Source: Phytopseudomonas flavescens (GTDB lineage Bacteria > Pseudomonadota > Gammaproteobacteria > Pseudomonadales > Pseudomonadaceae). Taken from it: 64,000 nucleotides of DNA. How positions within the stretch are numbered: the stretch's first letter is position 1; the number at the start of each line of letters is the position of its first letter. Below the pieces are notes generated by a model, which saw only the letters and a program-made list of their open reading frames with translations, had not been told where the DNA came from and made no database searches. The stretch spans positions 1 through 64,000 of the forward strand of contig NZ_FNDG01000015.1 in assembly GCF_900100535.1 (NCBI RefSeq), in the 5' to 3' direction. Of this stretch, positions 35,388-44,900 are shown piece by piece. The position numbers and the translations under genes are program-made.

Positions 35388-36836
35388 ATGCTGGACGTGC
35401 CCCTGCTGATCGGCGGCCAATCGTGCCCCGCCGGTGATGGACGAACCTTCGAGCGCCGCAACCCGGTGACCGGTGACGTGGTTTCGCGTGTCGCTGCCGC
35501 CACGCTGGAGGATGCCGACGCGGCGGTTGCCGCGGCCCAGGCTGCCTTTCCCGCCTGGGCTGCGCTGGCGCCCAACGAGCGGCGTACACGCCTGCTCAAG
35601 GCGGCCGAGCAGATGCAGGCACGGGCCGGCGAGTTCATCGCCGCCGCCGGGGAAACCGGGGCGATGGCCAACTGGTACGGTTTCAACGTGCACCTGGCGT
35701 CCAACATGCTGCGCGAGGCGGCGTCGCTGACCACGCAGATCAACGGCGAGGTGATCCCCTCCGACGTCCCCGGCAGTTTCGCCATGGCCTTGCGGCAACC
35801 CTGTGGCGTGGTGCTTGGCATCGCGCCCTGGAACGCGCCGGTGATTCTCGCCACCCGCGCCATCGCCATGCCGCTGGCCTGCGGCAACAGCGTGGTGCTC
35901 AAGGCATCCGAGCTGAGCCCGGCGGTGCATCGGCTGATCGGCCAGGTGCTGCAGGATGCCGGCCTGGGTGATGGCGTGGTCAACGTGATCAGCAACGCGC
36001 CGGCCGATGCCGCGGCGATCGTCGAGCGGCTGATCGCCAACCCGGCGGTGCGACGGGTCAACTTCACCGGCTCGACCAAGGTCGGGCGCATCGTCGGTGA
36101 GCTCTCGGCACGTCACCTCAAGCCGGCGCTGCTGGAACTCGGTGGCAAGGCTCCCTTGCTGGTGCTCGATGACGCCGATCTGGATGCCGCCGTCGACGCC
36201 GCGGCGTTCGGTGCCTACTTCAACCAGGGGCAGATCTGCATGTCCACCGAACGGCTGCTGGTGGATGCCCGGGTTGCCGATGCCTTCGTGGCCAGGCTGG
36301 CCGAGAAGATCGCCACCTTGCGTGCCGGTGACCCGGCCGACGGCACGTCGGTGCTGGGTTCGCTGGTCGACGTGTCGGCAGGCGAGCGTATCAAGGCATT
36401 GGTCGACGATGCCGTCAGCAAGGGCGCGCGCCTGGTCGCGGGCGGTCAGGTCGAAGGCAGCATCATGCAGGCCACGCTGCTCGACGGGGTCACCCCGGCG
36501 ATGCGTCTGTATGCCGAAGAGTCCTTTGGCCCGGTTGCCGTGGTGCTACGCGGTGACGGCGACGAGGATCTGCTGCGCCTGGCCAACGACTCCGAGTTCG
36601 GGCTGTCGGCGGCGATCTTCAGCCGTGACACCAGCCGAGCGCTGGCGCTGGCGCAGCGCGTCGAGTCGGGCATCTGCCACATCAATGGGCCGACCGTGCA
36701 CGACGAGGCGCAAATGCCCTTCGGTGGCGTCAAGTCCAGCGGCTACGGCAGCTTCGGCGGCAGATCGGCGATCGAGCAGTTCACCCAACTGCGCTGGGTC
36801 ACCCTGCAGAACGGCCCGCGGCACTATCCCATTTAG
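35388..36836 (+). CDS. vdh: Vanillin / 4-hydroxybenzaldehyde dehydrogenase
   Basis: An NAD(P)-dependent aldehyde dehydrogenase of 482 residues that oxidises vanillin to vanillate. The ATG at 35388 follows AATAAGAGGAA, a good ribosome binding site that also resembles an A-rich Crc/Hfq target. Catalytic residues are the general base E250 (LLELGGKAPLLV) and nucleophile C284 (NQGQICMSTERL). The cofactor site shows GIAPWNAPVIL and FTGSTKVGR. N terminus MLDVPLLIGGQSCPAGDGRT matches Vdh proteins. It lies 91 bp after ech and supplies vanillate and 4-hydroxybenzoate to VanAB and PobA. Confidence 0.95.
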   Translation: MLDVPLLIGGQSCPAGDGRTFERRNPVTGDVVSRVAAATLEDADAAVAAAQAAFPAWAALAPNERRTRLLKAAEQMQARAGEFIAAAGETGAMANWYGFNVHLASNMLREAASLTTQINGEVIPSDVPGSFAMALRQPCGVVLGIAPWNAPVILATRAIAMPLACGNSVVLKASELSPAVHRLIGQVLQDAGLGDGVVNVISNAPADAAAIVERLIANPAVRRVNFTGSTKVGRIVGELSARHLKPALLELGGKAPLLVLDDADLDAAVDAAAFGAYFNQGQICMSTERLLVDARVADAFVARLAEKIATLRAGDPADGTSVLGSLVDVSAGERIKALVDDAVSKGARLVAGGQVEGSIMQATLLDGVTPAMRLYAEESFGPVAVVLRGDGDEDLLRLANDSEFGLSAAIFSRDTSRALALAQRVESGICHINGPTVHDEAQMPFGGVKSSGYGSFGGRSAIEQFTQLRWVTLQNGPRHYPI

Positions 36837-36965
36837 CCGCGGCCGGTCCAATACCGTACCTGCCTGGCTGCGTCTGCCTGCCGTCCTTTCAGCGGGGCGG
36901 CGGCGCGACAGAAGAAAACAAGAACAACAGTGGCGGACCGATCCGCCCGAATGGAGAAACGCAAG

Positions 36966-38822
36966 GTGAACTCCGATATCAGACCGCGTTATCGCCAGGT
37001 TTCCATCGGCCACCCGGCCGTGGAAGTCAGTGAGCGCAAGGGCATTCTCCACATGCGTTCGCTGGAGCCGTTGGCGCCGCTACCCGAGCGCCTGCTCGAT
37101 CGTCTGCTGCACTGGGCCGAGGTGCGCCCGCAGCAGACCTTCCTGGCCGTGCGCGACAGTGCGGGTGCCTGGCAGCACACCAGTTATGCACAGATGCTCG
37201 GCCAGGTGCGCGCCATCGCGCAAAGCCTGCTGAGCTTCGGCCTGAGCGCCGAACGGCCGCTGGCGATCCTCTCCGGCAATGGCCTGGAACATCTGCAGAT
37301 CGCCCTTGGCGCGATGTACGCAGGCATTCCCTATTGCCCGGTATCGCCGGCCTACTCGCTGCTCTCCCAGGACTACGCCAAGCTGCGCCACGTCTGCGAT
37401 CTGCTGCGCCCCGGGCTGGTGTTCGTCGCCGATAGCCAGCCGTTCCAGCGCGCCATCGAAGCGGTGATCCCTGGCGATGTACCGGTGATTGCCGTGCGCG
37501 GTGAAGTCGACGGTCGGCGTTGCCTCCGCTTCGCCAGCCTGCTGGAGCAGCCAGGTGGTGCCGAAGCCGAGGCAGCCTTCGCGGCCACCGGGCCGGACAG
37601 CATCGCCAAGTTTCTCTTCACCTCCGGTTCGACCAAGCTGCCCAAGGCGGTGGTCACCACCCAGCGCATGCTCTGCGCCAATCAGCAGATGCTCCTGCAG
37701 ACCTTTCCGGTGTTCGGCGAAGAGCCACCGATACTGGTCGACTGGCTACCCTGGAACCACACCTTCGGTGGCAGCCACAACCTGGGTATCGTGCTCTACA
37801 ACGGCGGCACCTTCTACCTCGACGAAGGCAAGCCCACGCCCCAGGGCATGGCCGAAACCCTGCGCAACCTGCGGCAGATTTCGCCCACTGCCTACCTCAC
37901 CGTACCCAAGGGCTGGGAAGAGCTGGTCAGTGCACTGGAGCAGGATGCCGCCCTGCGCGAGACCTTCTTCGCCCGCATCAAACTGTTCTTCTTCGCCGCT
38001 GCCGGGCTGTCGCAGAGTGTCTGGGATCGCCTCGATCGGGTCGCCGAACAGCACTGTGGCGAACGTATCCGCATGATGGCCGGGCTGGGCATGACCGAAG
38101 CCGCGCCGTCCTGCACCTTCACCACCGGACCGCTGTCCATGGCCGGCTACATCGGCCTGCCGGCGCCGGGCTGTGAAGTCCGTCTGGTACCGGCTGACGG
38201 CAAGCTGGAAGGTCGTTTCCGCGGGCCGCACATCATGCCCGGCTACTGGCGTGCTCCGCAGCAGAGCGAGGAGGTGTTCGACGAGGAAGGGTTCTACTGT
38301 TCCGGTGACGCCCTCAAGCTGGCCGATCCGGCAGATCCGCAGCTCGGGCTGATGTTCGACGGGCGTATCGCCGAAGACTTCAAGCTGTCTTCCGGGGTGT
38401 TCGTCAGCGTCGGCCCGCTGCGCAACCGCGCGGTGCTCGAAGGCTCGCCCTACGTGCAGGACGTGGTGGTCACCGCGCCGGATCGCGAATGCCTGGGGCT
38501 GCTGGTGTTCCCGCGCCTGCACGAGTGCCGGCAACTGGCCGGGCTGGATGCCGCTGCCAGCGATGCCGAGGTGCTGGCCAGTGCCGGGGTGCGCGACTGG
38601 TTCGCCGGCTGGCTGCAGCGTCTGAACCGTGAAGCGACCGGTAATGCCACGCGTCTGGAGTGGCTCGCGCTGATGGACCAGGCGCCTTCCATCGACCGTG
38701 GCGAGATCACCGACAAGGGCTCGCTCAACCAACGTGCCGTATTGCAGTGGCGTGCCGATAAGGTCGAAGCGCTGTATCGCGGGCAGGACGATTCGATCCT
38801 GCGGGCCGAGACGGGTTCGTGA
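36966..38822 (+). CDS. fcs: Feruloyl-CoA synthetase
   Basis: An AMP-forming acyl-CoA synthetase of about 618 residues that activates ferulate, p-coumarate or caffeate. AMP-binding motifs: KFLFTSGSTKLPKAVVTTQ (P-loop), LPWNHTFGGSHNLGIVLYNG and MAGLGMTEAAPSCTF. The N-terminal RPRYRQVSIGHPAVEV is typical of Fcs. GTG at 36966 was chosen because GGAG lies nine bases upstream. A GTG at 36930 and an ATG at 36951 are in frame alternatives. The leader at 36912-36929 contains AACAAGAACAAC. The stop overlaps the thiolase start by four bases (GTGA), so the two are coupled. Confidence 0.94.
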   Translation: MNSDIRPRYRQVSIGHPAVEVSERKGILHMRSLEPLAPLPERLLDRLLHWAEVRPQQTFLAVRDSAGAWQHTSYAQMLGQVRAIAQSLLSFGLSAERPLAILSGNGLEHLQIALGAMYAGIPYCPVSPAYSLLSQDYAKLRHVCDLLRPGLVFVADSQPFQRAIEAVIPGDVPVIAVRGEVDGRRCLRFASLLEQPGGAEAEAAFAATGPDSIAKFLFTSGSTKLPKAVVTTQRMLCANQQMLLQTFPVFGEEPPILVDWLPWNHTFGGSHNLGIVLYNGGTFYLDEGKPTPQGMAETLRNLRQISPTAYLTVPKGWEELVSALEQDAALRETFFARIKLFFFAAAGLSQSVWDRLDRVAEQHCGERIRMMAGLGMTEAAPSCTFTTGPLSMAGYIGLPAPGCEVRLVPADGKLEGRFRGPHIMPGYWRAPQQSEEVFDEEGFYCSGDALKLADPADPQLGLMFDGRIAEDFKLSSGVFVSVGPLRNRAVLEGSPYVQDVVVTAPDRECLGLLVFPRLHECRQLAGLDAAASDAEVLASAGVRDWFAGWLQRLNREATGNATRLEWLALMDQAPSIDRGEITDKGSLNQRAVLQWRADKVEALYRGQDDSILRAETGS

Positions 38823-40057
38823 ACGGCGGGCAGTTCACGGGTTTCGACGATGTCGCGATCATCGAGGCGGTGCGCACCCCCTGGGTCGACCTCAATGGGA
38901 TGCTGGCCCAGGTCTCGCCCATCGATCTGGGCATCAAGGTCGGGCGCGCCGTGCTGGCACGAGCAGGTCTCGAGCCAGGCGCGGTAGACAGCGTGCTGGC
39001 CGGCTCCATGGCCCAGGCCAGTTTCGACGCCTACCTGCTGCCAAGGCATGTCGGGCTCTACAGTGGCGTGCCACGACAGGTGCCGGCGCTGGCCGTGCAG
39101 CGGATCTGCGGCACCGGCCTGGAGCTGTTGCGCCAGGCCGGCACGCAGTTGCGTGACGGCGTGCAACTGGCACTGTGCGTGGGCGCCGAGTCCATGTCGC
39201 GCAACCCCATCGTCGCCTATGCACACCGCGCAGGGTTTCGCCTTGGCGCAGCGGTGGAGTTCAAGGATTTCCTCTGGGAGGCCCTCTACGACCCGGCCCC
39301 GGGCGTGGACATGATCGCCACCGCCGAACGCCTGGCCCGTGACTATGGCATCAGCCGCGAGCAGGTGGATGCCTATGCGCTGAGCAGTCACCAGCGAGCC
39401 CTGCAGGCTCGCGACGGTGGCTGGCTGGCCGAAGAGATCGTCGCCGTCGGCAATGAGCGCTTTGAACTGGATGGCTATCAGACGCGCGGCATTCAGCTGC
39501 CCAGGCGGGTTGCCGACGTGGCGCAGGATAGTCATCCACGGCCTACCCATGCCGAGGCGCTGGCCCGCTTGAACGCCATTCATCCCAGCGGTGTGCAGAC
39601 CGCTGGCAACAGCTGCGCGGTGGTCGATGGCGCGGCGGCGGCCCTGGTCGGCCGCGCGTGCGACTGCACGCGCTCGCCTCTGGCGCTGCTGCGCGCTGCC
39701 AGCGTGATCGGCGTTGCGCCGGAGATCATGGGCATCGGCCCCGCGCCCGCCATCCAGATATTGCTCAAGCGCAGCGGCCTGAGGCTCGATGAGATCGGCC
39801 TGCTGGAAATCAACGAGGCTCAGGGCGCCCAGGTACTAGCGGTCAGTCAGGTGCTGGAGCTGGATCCTTCGCGTCTGAATCAACGCGGCGGCTCCATCGC
39901 TCTTGGCCACCCACTGGCCGCTACCGGCCTGCGTTTGGTGATGACCCTGGCACGGCAGCTGCGCGACGCCCATCTACGTTACGGCATCGCCGCTGCCTGC
40001 ATCGGTGGTGGACAGGGCATGGCGCTGCTGATCGAGAACCCAGGCTATCGGCCTTGA
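38819..40057 (+). CDS. aat: Thiolase family acyltransferase of the ferulate operon
   Basis: A thiolase of 412 residues with a GTG start inside the fcs stop. The catalytic triad is complete: nucleophile C97 (QRICGTGLELL), H364 (IALGHPLAATG) and C394 (AACIGGGQGMA). The equivalent P. putida gene, called aat, is part of the ferulate operon although the main route releases acetyl-CoA by Ech without thiolysis. It may serve a beta-oxidative side route (vanilloyl-CoA) or related phenylpropanoids. Its physiological role is not settled. Confidence 0.88.
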   Translation: MNGGQFTGFDDVAIIEAVRTPWVDLNGMLAQVSPIDLGIKVGRAVLARAGLEPGAVDSVLAGSMAQASFDAYLLPRHVGLYSGVPRQVPALAVQRICGTGLELLRQAGTQLRDGVQLALCVGAESMSRNPIVAYAHRAGFRLGAAVEFKDFLWEALYDPAPGVDMIATAERLARDYGISREQVDAYALSSHQRALQARDGGWLAEEIVAVGNERFELDGYQTRGIQLPRRVADVAQDSHPRPTHAEALARLNAIHPSGVQTAGNSCAVVDGAAAALVGRACDCTRSPLALLRAASVIGVAPEIMGIGPAPAIQILLKRSGLRLDEIGLLEINEAQGAQVLAVSQVLELDPSRLNQRGGSIALGHPLAATGLRLVMTLARQLRDAHLRYGIAAACIGGGQGMALLIENPGYRP

Positions 40058-40087
40058 GGTTTCAACCGGTACTTTGCGAGGTGCTTC

Positions 40088-41827
40088 ATGTGGCATTACC
40101 AAGCGCCTCTGCGCGATATGCAATTCGTTCTCGAACACTGGCTGCAGGCGCCTGCGGCCTGGGCCGAGTTGCCGTCTTTCGCTGACGTCGATCTGCCGTT
40201 GGCGCTGCAGGTGCTGGAGGAAGCCGGGCGCTTCAGTTCAGGCGTGCTGGCGCCCTTGAACGCCAGTGGCGATCGTCAGGGTTGCCGCTGGCACGATGGC
40301 GAGGTGAGCACGCCCGAGGGGTTCGCAGACGCCTACCGCGCATTCGTGGAGGGTGGTTGGCCGGCGCTGGCCTGTGACCCCGCCCATGGTGGCCAGGGTT
40401 TGCCGCAGTTGCTCGACGCAGCGCTGCAGGAAATGCTCTACGCCAGCAACCATGCCTGGGCCATGTACACCGGCATCGCCCAGGGTGCCTACCTGTGCCT
40501 GCAGGCCCACGCGCCGGAGGGCATCAAGGCACGCTACCTGGAAACCATCGTATCCGGGCAGGCGCTGCCGACCATGTGCCTGACCGAGCCACAGGCCGGC
40601 AGCGATGTCGGGCTGCTGCGTTGCCGTGCCGAAGCCCATGCCGATGGCAGCTACCGGATCACCGGCAGCAAGCTGTTCATCTCCGGCGGCGAGCACGACC
40701 TGAGCGAGGATATCCTGCATCTGGTGCTGGCCCGTCTGCCGGATGCGCCAGCCGGCAGCCGGGGCATTTCGCTGTTCCTGGTGCCCAGGCGCCTGGAGGA
40801 TGGCCAGCGTAATGCCCTGCGTTGTGACGGCATCGAGCACAAGATGGGCATCAAGGGCAGCGCCACCTGTTCGCTGCGTTTCGACGGCGCCCAGGGGTGG
40901 CTGATCGGTGAGGCGCATCGCGGCCTGGCGGCGATCTTCGTGATGATGAACTCGGCGCGCCTGCACGTCGGTCTGCAGGGCCTTGGGCATGCCGAGGCCG
41001 CCTGGCAGAACGCCGCGGATTACGCCCGTCAGCGTCAGCAGATGCGGGCACCGGCGCGTCCTGCCGGGGTGGCTGGTGTCGGCGCCGACCCGATCCATTA
41101 CCACCCGGCCATGCGTCTGGCCCTGCTGCGCCTGCGCACGGTCAGCCAGGGCCTGCGGGTCATCGGTTACTGGGGGGCGCATCTGCTGGATCAGGCCGAG
41201 CACGCCGTCGCCGAGCAGACGCGCCAGCAGGCTCAGCGCCTGGCGGGTCTGCTGACGCCGGTCATCAAGGCATTCTTCACCGATCAGGGCTTTCACCTGG
41301 CCAGCGAGGCGCTGCAGGTCTTCGGTGGTTACGGCTACATCGGCGAGTACGCCGTCGAGCAGACCCTGCGCGATAGCCGTATCGCCATGATCTACGAAGG
41401 CAGCAACGAGATTCAGGCCAACGACCTGCTGCTGCGCAAGGTGCTCGCGGACCAGGGCCTGGCTTTCGCCGAGCTGCTCGCGCTGTTCGACCAGGAGAGT
41501 GCCGCTGGCGGTGCGTACGCCGGGCTGTTGAGTGACCTGTGCATCAAGCTGCGCGGGGTCTTGCTACGGATCCGTGAAGGCGTCGAGGGCGATGCTGAAT
41601 ATCCCTATCGGATCGCCGGTGACTTTCTCCATCTGCTGGGCTGGGCACTGCTGGCCCATGCCTGGGCGCGCTCGGCACGCCTGGCGCGCACGCTGTTGAC
41701 GGAGGATGCCGGGTATCAGGAAAAGCTCGATAGCGCCGCGTTCTTCTTCAACTATCTGTTGCCGGAAATCGACCTGCGTATCGCACGGATCGAGGCCGCC
41801 CGTGCGCCGTTGCCGTTCGTCGAGTGA
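40088..41827 (+). CDS. Acyl-CoA dehydrogenase of the ferulate operon
   Basis: A flavoprotein of 579 residues of the long acyl-CoA dehydrogenase type. MCLTEPQAGSDVGLLRCRA is the FAD-binding/active-site signature. GHAEAAWQNAADYARQRQQM and the region before E437 (RIAMIYEGSNEIQAND), a candidate catalytic base, follow, with a C-terminal extension (DUF4082-free helical part) found in AidB-like and long ACADs. GAGGTG precedes the ATG. It sits 30 bp after the thiolase as the operon's last gene, like PP_3354 of P. putida. It probably desaturates dihydro-cinnamoyl-CoA analogues so that Ech can act, but this is inference. Confidence 0.88.
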   Translation: MWHYQAPLRDMQFVLEHWLQAPAAWAELPSFADVDLPLALQVLEEAGRFSSGVLAPLNASGDRQGCRWHDGEVSTPEGFADAYRAFVEGGWPALACDPAHGGQGLPQLLDAALQEMLYASNHAWAMYTGIAQGAYLCLQAHAPEGIKARYLETIVSGQALPTMCLTEPQAGSDVGLLRCRAEAHADGSYRITGSKLFISGGEHDLSEDILHLVLARLPDAPAGSRGISLFLVPRRLEDGQRNALRCDGIEHKMGIKGSATCSLRFDGAQGWLIGEAHRGLAAIFVMMNSARLHVGLQGLGHAEAAWQNAADYARQRQQMRAPARPAGVAGVGADPIHYHPAMRLALLRLRTVSQGLRVIGYWGAHLLDQAEHAVAEQTRQQAQRLAGLLTPVIKAFFTDQGFHLASEALQVFGGYGYIGEYAVEQTLRDSRIAMIYEGSNEIQANDLLLRKVLADQGLAFAELLALFDQESAAGGAYAGLLSDLCIKLRGVLLRIREGVEGDAEYPYRIAGDFLHLLGWALLAHAWARSARLARTLLTEDAGYQEKLDSAAFFFNYLLPEIDLRIARIEAARAPLPFVE

Positions 41828-41914
41828 CAGGCAGCGCAGCGCCGTGACGGCCGCCATGGGCTACCTGGCTGGCCATGCGCCGGGCAGCAGCCGTGGTGAA
41901 CCGGTCGACAGGCC

Positions 41915-44900
41915 CTATGGCTGCTTCGCCTGGCAGCAGTGGACCACGACATGGTGCTCGCGGCCGTCGTCCAGCAACTCGATCTCATCGTCTTCGAGCG
42001 GCATGCCGTCCAGGCTGAGTGACCGCGTGCCATCGTCGCTCTGCCTTACCTCGATGCGGTAGTGGCTGCCAGCATACCGGTAGTGCAGGGTGAACCCCGG
42101 CCATTCGGCCGGCAGCACGGGCTGGATGCGCAGGCGGTTGCCCTGGCGCTGCAGGCCGAGCAGGGATTCGACGATCAGCCGGTACATCCAACCGGCCGCG
42201 CCGGTATACCAGCTCCAGCCGCCACGCCCGACATGCGGGGCCACCGCGTAGACATCGGCGGCCACCACGTAGGGCTCGGCCTTGTAGACGTCGATGCCGC
42301 GGATGCCATGTTCGACCGGGTTGATCATGCGCAACAGTTCCCAGGCCCGCGCGCCGTCGCCGAGGGCGGCGAAGGCCATGCCCGCCCACACGGCGGCGTG
42401 GGTGTACTGGCCGCCGTTCTCGCGCACGCCTGGCACGTAGCTCTTGATGTAGCCGGGGTCGAGGGGGGTCTTGTCGAAGGGCGGGTCGAGCAACTGGACC
42501 AACCGGGCCTCGCGGCGCATCAGGTGCCGTTCCAGCGAGTCCATGGCGGTACGCCGGCGTCCATCCTCGGCGGCGCCGGAGAGCACCGCCCAACTCTGGG
42601 CGATGGAGTCGATGCGGCACTCGTCGTTGTCCGCCGAGCCGAGCGGGGTGCCGTCGTCGAAATACGCGCGGCGGTACCAGGCGCCGTCCCAGCCGTGCTC
42701 CTCCAGGCTCGGGCGCAGCGCCGCCGCCTGTTCCTCGCAGCGTTGGGCGAAGTCGGCGTCGTCCTGCAGACGCGCGGTCTCGGCGAAGCGCTGCAGCACC
42801 TCGTGGAGGAAGAAACCCAGCCAGACGCTTTCTCCTCGGCCCTGTTCGCCGACCCGGTTCATGCCGTCGTTCCAGTCGCCGCAGCCGATCAGCGGCAGGC
42901 CGTGGGGGCCCCGCGCCTGGCTGTGCTCGATGGCCCGCACGCAGTGACGGTAGAGGCTCTCCTCCAGCGCGGAGCGCTGGGGCAGGTCGTAGTAGGCCTC
43001 CTCCCCGGCGTGCAGCGGGCGCCCCTCCAGGTAGCCGACCGTTTCGTCGAGTACGCCGCGGTCGCCGCTGAGCCGTACGTAGCGGCTGGCCGCCAGGGGC
43101 AGCCACAGGTAGTCGTCGGAACAGGCGCTGCGCACGCCGCGCTCCAGCGGCGGGTGCCACCAGTGCTGCACGTCGCCCTCGACGAACTGGTGGGCGGCGC
43201 AGAGCAGCAGGTGCTGGCGGCTGGCGGCCGGGTCGGCGTGGATCATCGCCATGCTGTCCTGCAACTGGTCGCGCAAGCCGTAGGCGCCGCCGGACTGGTA
43301 GTAGCCGCTGCGGGCCCGAAAGCGGCAGGCGATCACTTGGTACATCAGCCAGCCGTTGGCCAGCACGTCGATGGCCGGCTCGGGGGTTTCGATACGTATC
43401 GCGGACAGCGTCCTGCTCCAGTGTTCCTGCACGTCAGCCAGCACGCTTGCCGCCGCGCTGGCGCCCTGGAAGCGCTGAGCCAGTTGGCTGGCGGCCTGGG
43501 CGCTGCGTTCGGCGCCCAGGCGGAAGACGATCTCCTGGCTGGCGCCGTCCTCCAGTTCGAAGCCGACCTGGATCGCCGCGCAGGGGTCGAGGCCGCCGCC
43601 GGTGCGGCCCGACAGGCGCTCCTGCGCGAGGGCGGCCGGTGCCTGCAGGTTGCCGTTGCGGCCGAGGAATTCGCAGCGGTCGCCGCTGATGCTGCGTGCC
43701 GGCGCGTCCACGTCGAAGAAGGCCACGCGCTCTGGAAACTCGATGGAAAAGGCGTTGCGTGCGAACAGGGCGCCGCTGGCCGGGTCCGCCTCGGTGACCA
43801 CGTGCATCGCCGAGCGCTCGCGCAGGTCGCCGAGCACCCAGGCGACGTAGCCGGTGGCGGACAGGCGACGTGGGCGGCCCGAGGTATTGCGTACCCTCAG
43901 CCGGGAGAACTTGAGCGGCGCGTCCAGCGCCACATAGACCCATAGTTCGCTGTGGATGCCGTCTTCGTCATGCTCGAAGACGCTGTAGCCGAAGCCGTGG
44001 CGGGTCAGGTAGCCGCCGCGGCCGGGGCAGGGCAGCGGCGTTGGCGACCAGTAGTGCCCGCTTTCCTCGTCGCGCAGGTACAGCGCTTCGCCGCTGTCGT
44101 CGGTGACCGGGTCGTTGTACCAGGGGCTCAGGCGGAACTCGTGGGCGTTCTCGCTCCAGGTGTAGGCGCCGCCGCTTTCGGAAACCACCGTGCCGAACTG
44201 CGGATTGGCCAGGACATTGACCCAGGGGGCCGGAGTGGCGGCTCCCGGCGCCAGGGTCATCACGTATTCGCGGCCGTCGGCGCTGAAGCCGCCGTGGCAA
44301 TTGCCCAGGATCAGCGTGGGATCGACGGCGGGCTTGGCCGTCCGGGAATCCTTCAGCAGCCGTATGCGGCTGGGGTCGAAGCGCGGCAGCGGCGGTTCCA
44401 CCAGGCGCCGGTGGACCTGTTCGGCCAGGCTGCCACGGCTGTCGCTGAGGACCAGGCGGGCCACGGCCAGCATCAGCAGGCGGTCCTCGCTGGACAATTG
44501 CTGGGCGGGACGGACGAAGATGCCGCCGGGGCGATCGACCAGGCCGGCCTCGCTGCCCGAGGTGACCAGGCCCATGATCAGGTCCTGCAGTTGCTGGCGG
44601 TAACCGGCCTGGTCCTCGTTCCAGATCACCAGGTCGAGGGTCAGGCCCTTCTGCCGCCAGTAGGCATGCGCCTGTACCAGCTGGCGCACCAGTTCGATGT
44701 GCGCCGGGTCGGCGATCTGCACCAGTACGATCGGCAGGTCGCCGGAAATCCCCTGGCCCCAGAGGCCGGACTGGTTGCGCCGGTTGGCGCTCAGGGCGCC
44801 GGCCTCGGCGCGCAGCGAGGCATTGGCGTAGAGGATCGAGGCAGCCATCTGCTCGTACAGCCGCGCTTCCCCCGGCGTGGCGTTGAGCTGGCGCAGCAGC

